A stretch of 64,000 bases of DNA from Gp6-AA40 sp035293405 (GTDB lineage: Bacteria > Acidobacteriota > Vicinamibacteria > Vicinamibacterales > UBA2999): the NCBI GenBank assembly GCA_035293405.1, contig DATDOE010000075.1, forward strand, positions 232,301 to 296,300, written 5' to 3'. The notes under the pieces were generated by a model. That model was not told the origin of the DNA and did not search any database. It worked only from the letters and a program-made list of their open reading frames with translations. Shown here in pieces: positions 49,207-58,118 of this stretch (position 1 is its first letter; each line of letters begins with the position of its first letter). Made by a program: the position numbers and the translations under genes.

Positions 49207-49668
49207 TCAGCGTCGTGACTTTCGCGGCCGGGCCGGCTCGGGCGCGGCGGCCTCACGCGCAATCATCACTTCCGTCGATTTGATGATCGCGACGGCATCG
49301 TCGCCTCGCTTCAGCTTGAGCTCCTGAATCGCGTCCGCGGTGATCACGGCCGTCAACCTCTGGTCGCCGATCCGCAGCCTGACCTGTCCGAGGAGGCCGT
49401 CGATCCGCACTTCCTCGATGAAGCCGCGAAGCTGGTTTCTGCCACTGAGCGCGACGATGAATCCAGGTGGCGCCGTCTTCCTGGCTCGCGCGGCGCCCGT
49501 CGATTGGCTGGTCTTGGAGATGAGCCGATCGATCTCGCTGTCCGCGATGCGATGATGCCCTCCACTGGTCGCAGTGGTGCGCACTTCCCCCCGGTAGATC
49601 CATTGTTTGAGCGTGGAATAGCCAACGCCCAGTCGTTCTGCGGCGGCGCGGACGGTGAGAAGTGCCAT
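49207..49668 (-). CDS. Helix-turn-helix / TOBE molybdate-responsive regulator
   Basis: ATG 49668 gives 153 aa. The N-terminus LTVRAAAERLGVGYSTLKQW, IYRGEVRTTATSGGHHRIAD is an excisionase/BldC-type helix-turn-helix. The C-half (about 80-140, LSGRNQLRGFIEEVRIDGLL, TADAIQELKLKRGDDAVAII) is one TOBE/Mop domain, which binds molybdate or tungstate oxyanion. It begins 29 nt downstream of modC, so it is the last gene of the molybdate transport operon and probably regulates it, in place of a classical ModE. Confidence 0.87.
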   Translation of the reverse strand: MALLTVRAAAERLGVGYSTLKQWIYRGEVRTTATSGGHHRIADSEIDRLISKTSQSTGAARARKTAPPGFIVALSGRNQLRGFIEEVRIDGLLGQVRLRIGDQRLTAVITADAIQELKLKRGDDAVAIIKSTEVMIAREAAAPEPARPRKSRR

Positions 49669-49697
49669 GGTGTGTACTCGAGATCGGCGTGAACGTA

Positions 49698-50783
49698 TCA
49701 ACCGGAGACGATGCGACACGAATAGGTCTTGATGATCAGCCAGAGCGGAGCACCGATTGCCAGGCCCAGCGCGTCATAGGCGCCCGGGGTGAGGTGCACC
49801 GTGAAACGCTGGCCGGCGTCCACCGACGCGATCATCGTCGCGCCTTCGCGCCGGGCCTCGACGAGACGGCCGCGGAGGATGTTCCGCGCGCTCAATCCAC
49901 GAGGCTCCTGATTGGCGACCAGAATGTCGCCGGCTCGAATCGCGATGCGCACCGTGCTGCCGATCGCCGCCGTCGAGAGCGGAACCTCGAGCTCGGTGTG
50001 GTCGGTGCTGAGCCGGCACTGCATCGTGCCGGAGAGCGTGCGCCGATCCATCACCGTACCGTCGAACACGTTCTCGAAGCCGGCGAGGTTGGCGAGCGAC
50101 TCGTGAGCCGGCTGATCGAGGACCTCGTGAGGCGAACCGGTCGCGAGCACCCGTCCCTTCTCGAGCACGACCACGCGCTCGCCGAGCGCAAAGACCTCGC
50201 GATGCGCGTGCGTCACGTAGAGCACCGGGATCCCGTGGGCCTCGTTCCACCGGCGAAGGTCCTCGATGATGCGGGACTGGATCGGCTGATCGAGAGCCGA
50301 GAGCGGCTCGTCGAGCAACAACAGCGACGGCTCGGTCACGAGTGCTCGAGCCAGGGCGGCACGCTGGCGTTCGCCGCCCGAGGTCTGGCCTGGGCGGCGG
50401 CCGAGCACTCCGCTGATGTGAAACGAGTCGGCAATGGCCTCGACCCGCTCGCGCTGTTCATGAGCGCTCAGGGCGTGCAAGCCGTACTGGATGTTGTCGC
50501 CGATCGACATGTGCGGGAAGAGCGCAAGCTGCTGGAAGACGTAGCCGACACGCCGCTGCTGGACCGGCACATTCACGCCGGTTGCGGCGTCGAACAACGC
50601 GCGATCGCCGATCCAGATGTGGCCGGTGTCCGGCCGTGTCAGGCCGGCGACGGCGCGGAGTACGGTCGTCTTGCCGGAACCGGACGCTCCGAAGAGGATC
50701 GTGATCCCCGGCGGGGCGCTGAACGTGACGTCGAGCGCAAACTGTGGCGAGAGCCGCGTCGCGATGCCGACAGACAGCGTCAT
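49698..50783 (-). CDS. modC: Molybdate ABC transporter ATP-binding protein
   Basis: ATG 50783 overlaps the modB stop (ATGA) and gives 361 aa. Walker A is GASGSGKTT (32-40), the Q-loop YVFQQLALFPHMSIGDNI, signature SGGERQ (135-140) and Walker B LLLLDEP (154-160) followed by LSALD. The C-terminal region (about 290-355) is a TOBE domain (GTMQCRLSTDHTELEVPLST, SARNILRGRLVEARREGATM), the oxyanion-sensing element found in ModC. It energises molybdate import with ModB. Confidence 0.95.
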   Translation of the reverse strand: MTLSVGIATRLSPQFALDVTFSAPPGITILFGASGSGKTTVLRAVAGLTRPDTGHIWIGDRALFDAATGVNVPVQQRRVGYVFQQLALFPHMSIGDNIQYGLHALSAHEQRERVEAIADSFHISGVLGRRPGQTSGGERQRAALARALVTEPSLLLLDEPLSALDQPIQSRIIEDLRRWNEAHGIPVLYVTHAHREVFALGERVVVLEKGRVLATGSPHEVLDQPAHESLANLAGFENVFDGTVMDRRTLSGTMQCRLSTDHTELEVPLSTAAIGSTVRIAIRAGDILVANQEPRGLSARNILRGRLVEARREGATMIASVDAGQRFTVHLTPGAYDALGLAIGAPLWLIIKTYSCRIVSG

Positions 50784-51454
50784 GCCATCGGCGCGACGGC
50801 CCACGGTTTCCGCCGCAGCCCATATACGGCCACGAGAGTGAGGAACGAGAAGGCGAGGAGCACGAGGGCCGTCTGATTCGCCTCACGATACTGGAGCGCC
50901 TGCACGTGGTCGTAGATCGCAATCGACACGGTGCGCGTTACGCCCGGCAGATTGCCGCCCACCATGAGCACCACGCCGAACTCGCCGAGCGTGTGGGCGA
51001 AGCTCAAGACGAGGCCGGCGATCACACCCTCGATCGACAACGGCAACGTGATGCGGAAGAAGGTGCGCAGTGCCGACGCACCAAGGGTCGAGGACGCCTC
51101 GCTGAGTGTGGCATCGACCTGAGCAAACGATGCCGCGATCGGTTGGGCGGCAAAGGGCAGGCTGAACAGTACCGAGGCCACGATCAGGGCCTCGAACGTG
51201 AAGGCGAGCCCGCGCCCTGTCCAGTCCATCCACAGCCGGCCAATCGGGCTTCGGGATCCGATCGCGAGCAGCACGTAGAAGCCAAGCACGGTTGGGGGCA
51301 GGACGAGCGGCAGCGCCACCACCGCTTCGACGAGGAAGGTCCACCGGCGGCGTGACACCGTCAGCCAGTAAGCAAGCGGCAGGCTCACGATGAGAAGAAT
51401 CGTGGAGACGATTGCCGCCAACTCGACGCTCAGCCAGATAGCCTGCCAATCCAC
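50780..51454 (-). CDS. modB: Molybdate ABC transporter permease
   Basis: The 224-aa membrane protein has about five to six helices and the coupling segment EASSTLGASALRTFFRITLP (EAA loop), which docks to ModC. The opening WQAIWLSVELAAIVSTILLI and FPFAAQPIAASFAQVDATLS-like segment fit ModB. It lies between modA and modC in one operon. Confidence 0.94.
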   Translation of the reverse strand: MDWQAIWLSVELAAIVSTILLIVSLPLAYWLTVSRRRWTFLVEAVVALPLVLPPTVLGFYVLLAIGSRSPIGRLWMDWTGRGLAFTFEALIVASVLFSLPFAAQPIAASFAQVDATLSEASSTLGASALRTFFRITLPLSIEGVIAGLVLSFAHTLGEFGVVLMVGGNLPGVTRTVSIAIYDHVQALQYREANQTALVLLAFSFLTLVAVYGLRRKPWAVAPMA

Positions 51455-51468
51455 GTGTGCGAGAGCTC

Positions 51469-52272
51469 CTAACGGCCCGCCGCCTGCGGAGGGTGGAGCC
51501 CGAAGCGTTCGAGCATCTGCATGATCTCCGGCCGCTTCAGATACGCGATGAATTGAAGGGCGGTTGGCTTGTTCCTGGAGGCGCTGATCACGACGCCCGC
51601 CTGCCGAATCGGGGCATGTGCGGCCGTCGGGATCGGGACATACGTACCCCTGGCTCGAAGCGCCGGACCGAGCGCGAGCGAGAGCGCGATGATGCCGGCG
51701 TCGGCATTGCCCGACTCGACGAACTGCGCGGCCTGCGAGACGTTCTCGCCGAGCACGAGCTTGCCTTGCACGGCCTCATAGAGCTTCTCGTGGCGCAGCG
51801 CGGCCACTGCGGCGCGTCCGTAAGGAGCGTGCGCCGGATTGGCGATCGCAATCCGCCGCACCCGCGAGTCGTTCAGCACGGCCAGGCCGTTGCGAAGGTC
51901 GATGCCGCTGTCGTTCCTGGTCCAGAGAACGACGCGGCCGCTCGCGTATTCGTAGAGCGAGTTGGCCTCGGCATGTCCGCTCGCGACAAGCTGCCGCGGG
52001 TAGTCCATATCCGCTGACAGAAAGACGTCGAAGGGCGCACCGTTCTGAATCTGTGAAAAGAGGTTGCCGGACGACCCGAACGACAACTTGACGATCGCGC
52101 CGGTGTCGCGCTGGAACCGGCTCGCCACTTCCGGCAACGCGGCCTGGAGATCTGCGGCCGCGGCAACTGTGATCGCGGGCGCCGGCTGCGCCGCCGATGG
52201 CCGTCCGGCAGCGAGGATCGCGGCACTCGCTCCCATCAGCACGCACGCCAGCCACCGAAGATGCCTCGACAT
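51469..52272 (-). CDS. modA: Molybdate ABC transporter substrate-binding protein
   Basis: I chose the ATG at 52272 over a TTG at 52293. The 267-aa protein has a signal peptide (WLACVLMGASAAILAAGRPS) followed by the ModA features AITVAAAADLQAALPEVASR, VKLSFGSSGNLFSQIQNGAP, FDVFLSADMDYPRQLVASG and GRVVLWTRN. The two serine-containing segments (AAADL and SSGN) form the oxyanion site in the family. It captures molybdate in the periplasm. The operon order is modA-modB-modC-regulator. Confidence 0.95.
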   Translation of the reverse strand: MSRHLRWLACVLMGASAAILAAGRPSAAQPAPAITVAAAADLQAALPEVASRFQRDTGAIVKLSFGSSGNLFSQIQNGAPFDVFLSADMDYPRQLVASGHAEANSLYEYASGRVVLWTRNDSGIDLRNGLAVLNDSRVRRIAIANPAHAPYGRAAVAALRHEKLYEAVQGKLVLGENVSQAAQFVESGNADAGIIALSLALGPALRARGTYVPIPTAAHAPIRQAGVVISASRNKPTALQFIAYLKRPEIMQMLERFGLHPPQAAGR

Positions 52273-52291
52273 AGGGTCGTTCGCTGCGGCC

Positions 52292-52337
52292 AATATAGCA
52301 TGTCGTTACGAGTCGATTACAGTCGATTTGAGTAACG
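52292..52337 (-). promoter_or_regulatory. Putative modA promoter and operator
   Basis: On the minus strand TATATT (complement of 52292-52297) could be a -10 box. Upstream, CGTTAC (52304-52309) and GTAACG (52332-52337) are inverted repeats around two direct copies of AGTCGATT (52311-52318 and 52321-52328) spaced 10 bp apart. The layout fits an operator for the HTH/TOBE regulator, but no consensus is known. Confidence 0.4.
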
Positions 52338-52417
52338 TCTACGCGCGATAGACAGTTTCGCGCATGGAGGAGCGAACCCGCTGGACGAGGGCCGGGCCTC
52401 TCGACCCGCGTGACCCT

Positions 52418-53338
52418 TCAGGGCTGGCGAGACAGGGTGATCTGGATCCTCTTCCGGTACTTCACGGGAGCGCTATCGAGCCGGGCGGGGCGATACAGCC
52501 AGGTCTTGGCGGCGGCCAGCAGGAGGCGGTTGTACACAGTGTCCAGCGGTTCCGCCATCGTGGCGGATTCAACGGCGCCGGTTTCGTCGACCACGACCTC
52601 CACGACGCCCGTTCTCTCGAAGGTGATTTTGCCTGGATATGGCGGCACTTCCTGCCGGAGGGCCGTGGGCGCGGTTACGGCTGCGTCGCTGAGGCCGTAG
52701 ATCCTCGGCGTTCGCGCGACCGCGGGCGCCGGCGCGGCGGCGGGTACCGGTGCCGCTACAGCGACAGGGACCGGCGGAGGAGCAAGGGCTCTCACTGTCA
52801 GCTCGTTGAAGCTCGACGCCAGTACTTTGAGATCAGACAACGGGGGCTGCGCGGCCGCCGCAGCGACGTCTGGATCGGACAAGGCGATCATGACCTGCGT
52901 GAAGCCATCCGTCGCCGCTTTGAAGTCGCTCCGGTCGAAGGCGGTTTTGGCCTGAACGTATTTCTGCTGGATGATCGATGGGAGCAGGCGCTTCCGCTGA
53001 TCGCTGAACACGGTGCGCAGGCGGGGCGGCACGTCGTCCATGTTCGGACGATAGAGCGGATCGCGCGTGACCATGGCCGCGATGGCCTCGTTCGCGTCAT
53101 CTGTGCTGCCGATGGCAACCAGGCAGAACGTGCGATACAGCTCGATCGACTGGCGATCCACCGGCGACGGGTTTGCGGCGCGCAAGGTATTGAGCATCGT
53201 CAGCGCGCCCTGGTATTCCGCGGAGGCGTAGAGCTGGCGCGCGGCGGTCAACGAATCCTGAGCGGCGAGGGGTGCCGGCATCGTCAGGATGGCAACCACG
53301 GCGCAGGCGGCAACTGCGGCGTGGGCCTGCCGGGTCAT
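52418..53338 (-). CDS. Exported protein with TonB-C-like terminal domain
   Basis: This 306-aa protein has a signal peptide (AAVAACAVVAILTMPAPLAA), a helical TPR-like N-half (DSLTAARQLYASAEYQGALT, RQSIELYRTFCLVAIGSTDD, KYVQAKTAFDRSDFKAATDG), a Pro/Ala linker (about 190-215), and a C-terminal TonB-C-like domain (about 235-306: YPGKITFERTGVVEVVVDET, GAVESATMAEPLDTVYNRLL, AAAKTWLYRPARLDSAPVKY). A classical TonB has an N-terminal anchor instead of a cleavable signal; this seems a soluble variant. It overlaps the PEGA gene by 4 nt. Confidence 0.85.
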   Translation of the reverse strand: MTRQAHAAVAACAVVAILTMPAPLAAQDSLTAARQLYASAEYQGALTMLNTLRAANPSPVDRQSIELYRTFCLVAIGSTDDANEAIAAMVTRDPLYRPNMDDVPPRLRTVFSDQRKRLLPSIIQQKYVQAKTAFDRSDFKAATDGFTQVMIALSDPDVAAAAAQPPLSDLKVLASSFNELTVRALAPPPVPVAVAAPVPAAAPAPAVARTPRIYGLSDAAVTAPTALRQEVPPYPGKITFERTGVVEVVVDETGAVESATMAEPLDTVYNRLLLAAAKTWLYRPARLDSAPVKYRKRIQITLSRQP

Positions 53339-54657
53339 TTCGCCCTCATGTCAACACCCACCTTTGCTGACTGGCCGGCGGTCACGGTTACCGACATGCG
53401 GCGCTCGCCAAGGTCAGGATGACGGAAGATGACGTCGTGCGTGCCTATCGGCAGCGAGATACTGCCGATGGGTGTTTCTCCGACTCGCGCCTCGTCGATG
53501 AAGACATCCGCCCATGGGATGGCGTTGAGTGCGAGCGAACCCTGCGCCCATTGGAGCTTGACCGCTGAGACTTGTCCAGCGGTGACCTGGATGGTTTTCC
53601 TCTCACGGTACCCGAGGGCGTCGTTGGCGATCTCCAGTTCGTGACGTCCGACCGGGAGCATGATGCGATCGATACTGTTGGTGCCCACCAGCCGTCCGTT
53701 CTCGAAGACCTGCACGTCGGCTGGCGCCGCGATCGAAATCCATCCGGCGCCCGTGCTTGCCTTCGCCGAGGAGTCGGCAATCGGCACGACGAGCGATGTG
53801 ATCTTGCCCTCCTCGATCAGTACCTGCTGCGTCACCGTTCCTGATTCGTGCTGCAAGACGACGGTGTGCGTGCCCGGGGTCAGGTCGGCCACGCTCACCG
53901 GCGAGCGGCCGACGGCGCGACCGTCAACGCTGACCGCGGCTTGCGAGGGCTCCGTCCGGATCTGCAGCTCACCGAGTACCGATGCCGCTCGGGGAAGCTC
54001 GAGAAACTGCGAGACTCTGCTTCCCGCCGTGATGTTCACGGGAATCCGCCGGCGATCAGTCCCGACGACGAGCTCGATCAGGTGATCGCCGGGCGGCACG
54101 TCCACACTGAGCGGTGTGACGCCACTTGGCTTGCCATCCAGGAATATCGCGAGACCGGCGGGGTTTGTGCCGACGGTCAGTGATCCTGTCGTGACCCCCG
54201 CGAACCCTGAGCCGAACAAGAGCACGGCGCCCACGGCCAGCGTGATCAGCAGGAGGGCACCCGCGGCGAGAACGCCCCATCGCCGCCGCCACCCAAACAG
54301 GACCGGCATCGAGCTTCTCCGTTCCTGTAGCAGACTTCCCAGCGGCCAGTCGCCTTCCGTCGTGGTTTCGGCCTCCGGCGGATCCGGCACGGCAACCGGC
54401 GCAGGATCGACCGCCAATGGCCGAGGTGGCAGCGGCTCGAGGCGTGCCGGCGAGATTCGCGCGTCCGGCGCCGAACGGGGTGTGGGATGGCGCGCGAGAA
54501 ACGCCCGCATCGCCTCGAGTTGCGGCAGCAGATCGAGGTCCTGTGCAGCCTCCGGCTCGACCGTGACCTTCTCAGGAGACGGCGGATCGGCTTTCGGGAC
54601 TTCGCGAATCGATGGCTGTGGTTCAGCGAATGGCGAGCCGAGGACCGCGGGATTCAT
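53335..54657 (-). CDS. Membrane protein with repeated PEGA domains
   Basis: The 440-aa protein has a cytosolic, Pro/Glu-rich N-terminal region (about 1-125), one transmembrane helix (RWGVLAAGALLLITLAVGAV, about 128-148) and about four PEGA-type beta repeats (GSLTVGTNPAGLAIFLDGKP, GELQIRTEPSQAAVSVDGRA, GWISIAAPADVQVFENGRLV, GSLALNAIPWADVFIDEARV). PEGA domains are found in surface or periplasmic proteins and are often linked to kinase tails. No kinase domain is present here. It overlaps the next gene, giving a two-gene operon with the TonB-C-like protein. Confidence 0.87.
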   Translation of the reverse strand: MNPAVLGSPFAEPQPSIREVPKADPPSPEKVTVEPEAAQDLDLLPQLEAMRAFLARHPTPRSAPDARISPARLEPLPPRPLAVDPAPVAVPDPPEAETTTEGDWPLGSLLQERRSSMPVLFGWRRRWGVLAAGALLLITLAVGAVLLFGSGFAGVTTGSLTVGTNPAGLAIFLDGKPSGVTPLSVDVPPGDHLIELVVGTDRRRIPVNITAGSRVSQFLELPRAASVLGELQIRTEPSQAAVSVDGRAVGRSPVSVADLTPGTHTVVLQHESGTVTQQVLIEEGKITSLVVPIADSSAKASTGAGWISIAAPADVQVFENGRLVGTNSIDRIMLPVGRHELEIANDALGYRERKTIQVTAGQVSAVKLQWAQGSLALNAIPWADVFIDEARVGETPIGSISLPIGTHDVIFRHPDLGERRMSVTVTAGQSAKVGVDMRAK

Positions 54658-54788
54658 ATTGCCAAGCTTGGGCGCTCTTGCGATTCCCGTACCGATGAGA
54701 GATCCATATCGATTCTCCTCAGCCAGAGTACGTGCAGCTCGAGCGTGTAAAGAAAAACGACGGGACGCTGTGTAATTTTTCCGGCTTC

Positions 54789-55781
54789 TCAGCGCCGAGG
54801 GCGCGCAACCGATAGTGCCTCCGCGATCACCGTCGTGTCAATGAATTCGGCTAACGCCGCGCGAGTCCGCGGCGCGCGACGCTGGTTGCGCGCGATCCAC
54901 GATTCCTCTTGCGCCATGACATCGAGCAGGTCGCCGGGTAAGGCCGCCGGGAACCTGTGGTGTTCCCAGCTGCGTGACACCAGGTCCACATTCTGGCCCA
55001 CTGTGCTGGCGACGAGAGGAAAGTGCGCGTGCGGTCTCGTTTTCAGTTCCTCGGTCGCCATGAGAAGAGCCCCGACGAATTCGACGAGCTGACGTCTCCT
55101 TCGCGCATCGGTGAGGACGTCGGTCGTTGTGTACAGGCTGAATAGCTCGCGATACAGGGCGTTGTTTTGAAATACGATCGCATCGCGGCCGAGCGCCTCC
55201 ACGGCCTTCTGAGCCTCCGGCTCCCACATCGAAATCGCATCGGCGTCACCCGCCATGACCCCCGCGGCCATGCGGTCCCGCGGCAGATCGACGAGCGTGA
55301 CATCGGACTCGGACAATCCGACGCTCGCGAGAGTACGAACCAGAAAATAGTGTGCAGACGTATCGCGCGGCACAGTGATCCTCTTGCCGCGGAGATCGGA
55401 CACCGACGCAATTCCCGCGGATCGCTTCGCGACGACCCGGTAGAGACCCTCCGACACAGTGAACAGGAGCCGGACCTTTGGTCCGGCCGCGATCAGCATT
55501 TGCGTTTCGGCATTCGTCGCCGCATGGGCGCCGTTATTGGCCAGGTTTCGGACCCCGCCGCTGATCACCTTGACCCCGCCGGCCTGCGGTCCGTTCGCCG
55601 CCACGTAGACGGGCGCGCCCTCGATGGTCGCGGTGTTCATCGCGACCGTGAATGGCGCGTCTGGTCCCAGCGGCGCCAACGGGGGATTCGGGCTGGCCGC
55701 CTGGCCGCTCACGACGATCGGCGCGAGCAGCAGGCTCAACGCCAGCACTCTGAACTGAGCAGGTCTCATGTGACGTGGCAT
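54789..55781 (-). CDS. Periplasmic ABC substrate-binding protein, NMT1/SsuA type
   Basis: ATG 55781 (or 55769) opens a signal peptide (FRVLALSLLLAPIVVSGQA). The 330-aa protein has GAPVYVAANGPQ, GGVRNLANNGAHAATNAETQ, VSEGLYRVVAKRSAGI, SVSDLRGKRITVPRDTSAHY and MAGDADAISMWEPEAQKAVE, the layout of the SsuA/NMT1 binding proteins for nitrate, sulfonate or pyrimidine. No permease or ATPase gene is adjacent, so it is an orphan. The upstream gene on the plus strand is divergent. Confidence 0.83.
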   Translation of the reverse strand: MPRHMRPAQFRVLALSLLLAPIVVSGQAASPNPPLAPLGPDAPFTVAMNTATIEGAPVYVAANGPQAGGVKVISGGVRNLANNGAHAATNAETQMLIAAGPKVRLLFTVSEGLYRVVAKRSAGIASVSDLRGKRITVPRDTSAHYFLVRTLASVGLSESDVTLVDLPRDRMAAGVMAGDADAISMWEPEAQKAVEALGRDAIVFQNNALYRELFSLYTTTDVLTDARRRRQLVEFVGALLMATEELKTRPHAHFPLVASTVGQNVDLVSRSWEHHRFPAALPGDLLDVMAQEESWIARNQRRAPRTRAALAEFIDTTVIAEALSVARPRR

Positions 55782-55844
55782 TATCAGGCCAGACGAGCCG
55801 TGATTGCCATCTTTCGCACCTTTCGGTTTAGTGAGAGAGAACCC

Positions 55845-56687
55845 GTGATTGGACCGCAAACCAGTCGTGCCGGTGCCGGGGTCGCGCTGATCCTCGCCGT
55901 GATGGTCTGGCCGGCCGCAGAGAGACCTGAGGCAGCGGCCGAGCTGCAGGCGCGGACCGTGGACGCCTTCAACCGCTACGTGCGTCTGACCGAGGCGCGA
56001 CTCCTGAGTGATTCCGCCTTCCTGTGGATCGACGGGCTGCCGGATCCAGGAAAGCGTGAGGCTCTCGACACCGTTCGCCGCAAGGCACTGACGATCCAGC
56101 GTATGACGACGACCGAGCAGGGCCGAGCCGTGGATGTTCCGGGCGGGATGGTCCATCACTGGATCGGAACGGCGTTTGTGGCGTCCGCGACCGTCGATGA
56201 GGCGTTGGCGCTGCTCCAGGACTATGACGCCCACCAGCGAATCTACGCGCCTACCGTGGCCCGCTCCGCGCTGCGGTCGCACGAGGGCGATCGCTTTACG
56301 TTCTTTCTGCGATTCGTGATGAAGAAAGTGATCACGGTGGTGGTGAACAGCGAGCACGAGGCGCGCTTCAGCCGGCCCGCCAGGGACCGGGCCCAAGGGT
56401 GGATTCACAGCACGCGCATCGCAGAAGTCGAAGAGGCCGGCGCGCCAGCGGAACGTGAGAAGCCGATCGGCAACGACGGCGGATATCTGTGGCGCCTCAA
56501 CACCTACTGGCGTCTGCTGGCCCGCGACGGCGGCGTCTACATCCAGTGCGAATCCGTGTCGCTCACACGCGGTATTCCCACCGGTTTCGGCTGGTTGGTC
56601 GGTCCCTTCGTCACGAGCATTCCTCGTGAGACGCTGACCTTCACGCTCGAGACTACACGGCAGCATCTCGAAGGCACGAAGAGGTAA
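55845..56687 (+). CDS. Exported SRPBCC-like protein of unknown function
   Basis: GTG 55845 with GAGAGA ahead gives 280 aa; a GTG at 55800 is also possible. A signal-like helix (AGAGVALILAVMVWPAAERP) is followed by AELQARTVDAFNRYVRLTEA and ASATVDEALALLQDYDAHQR, TRIAEVEEAGAPAEREKP, YLWRLNTYWRLLARDGGVYI, QCESVSLTRGIPTGFGWLVG and FVTSIPRETLTFTLETTRQH. The pattern of strands with a long C-terminal helix suggests a START/polyketide-cyclase (SRPBCC) fold, which would bind a hydrophobic ligand, but this is a weak inference. It is divergent from the binding protein gene. Confidence 0.7.
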   Translation: MIGPQTSRAGAGVALILAVMVWPAAERPEAAAELQARTVDAFNRYVRLTEARLLSDSAFLWIDGLPDPGKREALDTVRRKALTIQRMTTTEQGRAVDVPGGMVHHWIGTAFVASATVDEALALLQDYDAHQRIYAPTVARSALRSHEGDRFTFFLRFVMKKVITVVVNSEHEARFSRPARDRAQGWIHSTRIAEVEEAGAPAEREKPIGNDGGYLWRLNTYWRLLARDGGVYIQCESVSLTRGIPTGFGWLVGPFVTSIPRETLTFTLETTRQHLEGTKR

Positions 56688-57003
56688 CTTTGGTGGGGAT
56701 GGCCTGGGCTGAAGGATTAACCCACGCTGACCGCCTCACCCGGCACATGTGGCAGGTGCGAAGCGGTCAGTGGAGAGCGGCTCGCTCGTATGCCGAGTTT
56801 GCCACCGGGATCACTTGTAGCAAACGTGATGCCGTCTCGAAGAGCCCCGAATTTACTTGTCTCTTGGCCGATCGCCGTCAGCGGAGTGGCGGCAGGGCGT
56901 CATCGCGATGACCTTCTTGGCATTCCCGGGGTGACTTCTGCCTCAATTCATTGTTGCCTTATGGTGCCTTCGGCGCTTCAATGACCACTCGGAGGAGACG
57001 CTC
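56688..57003. other. Intergenic region without a recognisable gene
   Basis: No open frame here looks like a gene. The only signals are a weak inverted repeat (ATCAC...GTGAT, near 56813-56832) and the GGAGGAG ribosome site just before 57004. It may hold the promoter of the following operon. Confidence 0.5.
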
Positions 57004-57360
57004 ATGAAAGTGTTTGCACTCGCACTCGCGGTCTTGTTGCTGGCGGCACCGACGTTCGCGGCGGATGTCGATGGGAAGTGGACGGGCACGGTCTCCACGC
57101 CCATGGGTGACCTTCCGGTCGCCTATGAATTCAAGGCCGACGGCACCACGCTGACCGGCACCACGCTCGGAATCGACGGCGGATCGGTGCCGATCAAGGA
57201 CGGCAAGGTCGACGGGAACAACATTTCGTTCTCGGTCGTACTCGACTTCGGGGGCATGGCGCTCGAACTGACGTACAAAGGTGTCGTGTCCCCGACTGAG
57301 ATCAAGATCACGGGCGACTTCATGGGGATGCCGTTCGAGTTCACGGTCAAGAAGGCGTGA
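57004..57360 (+). CDS. Small exported beta-barrel-like protein
   Basis: GGAGGAGACGCTC precedes ATG 57004. The 118-aa protein has a signal peptide (MKVFALALAVLLLAAPTFAA) and a mature part of short strands (DVDGKWTGTVSTPMGDLPVA, YEFKADGTTLTGTTLGIDGG, EIKITGDFMGMPFEFTVKKA), with the DG(K/T)W start typical of small lipocalin-like acidobacterial proteins. The methyltransferase gene begins inside its stop (GTGA), so the two are co-translated. Function unknown. Confidence 0.83.
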   Translation: MKVFALALAVLLLAAPTFAADVDGKWTGTVSTPMGDLPVAYEFKADGTTLTGTTLGIDGGSVPIKDGKVDGNNISFSVVLDFGGMALELTYKGVVSPTEIKITGDFMGMPFEFTVKKA

Positions 57361-58025
57361 GACCAACTGCGACCGTCGCTTTCATCGCGTTCGCGGCGAC
57401 TCTCGTCCTCGCGCAGAAACCCGGGGTTCACCCTGTCAGCGGCCGTGTGTACGCCCAGACGATGGGCGTGCAGGGGGCGTCGTGGCTCGAGCGGTCGGAG
57501 CGGAATCGGGAAGAGGATCCGGACCTGGCGATTCGGCTGCTGCGAATCCAGAAGGGTTCAACGGTGGCCGACGTGGGCGCCGGGTCTGGCGTCATCACGA
57601 TCCGGCTGGCCAAGGCCGTCGGCCCGATGGGGAAGGTCTACGCCAACGACATCCAGACCGGGATGCTGGAACTGCTCCTGAAGAACGTGGCCAAGGCCAG
57701 GCTGACCAACGTGATCCCGGTGCTCGGGGCGATTGACGACCCGAAGCTGCCGGCCGAGACGATCGATCTGGCGATCATGGTGGACGTGTACCACGAGTTC
57801 TCCGAGCCGCAGAAGATGCTGCAGCGGCTGCGAGAGGCGCTGAAGCCGGGCGGCCGGCTCGCCCTCCTCGAGTTCCGGGCCGAGGATGTCGACGTACCCA
57901 TCCGGCCTGAGCACAAGATGACCAAAGCGCAGGTCAAGCTCGAGCTCGAGCATGAGGGCTTCAAGCAGTCGCGGGTGTTCGACGACCTGCCCTGGCAGCA
58001 CCTGATCGTCTTTACCAGACCCTGA
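57357..58025 (+). CDS. Class I SAM methyltransferase with N-terminal signal-like sequence
   Basis: GTG 57357 gives 222 aa. The N-terminus (MRPTATVAFIAFAATLVLAQ) looks like a cleavable signal peptide. The rest is a UbiE-like Rossmann methyltransferase: VADVGAGSGVITIRLAKAVG (SAM-binding), YANDIQTGMLELLLKNV, AIMVDVYHEFSEPQKMLQRL, LKPGGRLALLEFRAED. An exported methyltransferase is unexpected because SAM is cytoplasmic; the start could instead be a membrane anchor. It overlaps the small exported-protein gene. Confidence 0.83.
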   Translation: MRPTATVAFIAFAATLVLAQKPGVHPVSGRVYAQTMGVQGASWLERSERNREEDPDLAIRLLRIQKGSTVADVGAGSGVITIRLAKAVGPMGKVYANDIQTGMLELLLKNVAKARLTNVIPVLGAIDDPKLPAETIDLAIMVDVYHEFSEPQKMLQRLREALKPGGRLALLEFRAEDVDVPIRPEHKMTKAQVKLELEHEGFKQSRVFDDLPWQHLIVFTRP

Positions 58026-58041
58026 CGCTGGGAGGACACGC

Positions 58042-58100
58042 AACTCCCAACTCCCAACCCGATTCTTGTACCAACTCCCAAACCCGAACTGCGGGAGTTC
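58042..58100. repeat. AACTCCC heptanucleotide array after the methyltransferase stop
   Basis: AACTCCC, AACTCCC, AACCC (58042-58060), again CAACTCCCAAACCC (58072-58085), then the inverse GGGAGTTC (58093-58100). It starts 17 nt after the stop codon. Confidence 0.65.
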
Positions 58101-58118
58101 AAGAGGTGGACATGCTAC

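Noticed and set aside
56690..56984. Small open frames on the plus strand between 56687 and 57004
   Set aside because: No ribosome site, no motif and Arg/Ser-rich composition; treated as non-coding.
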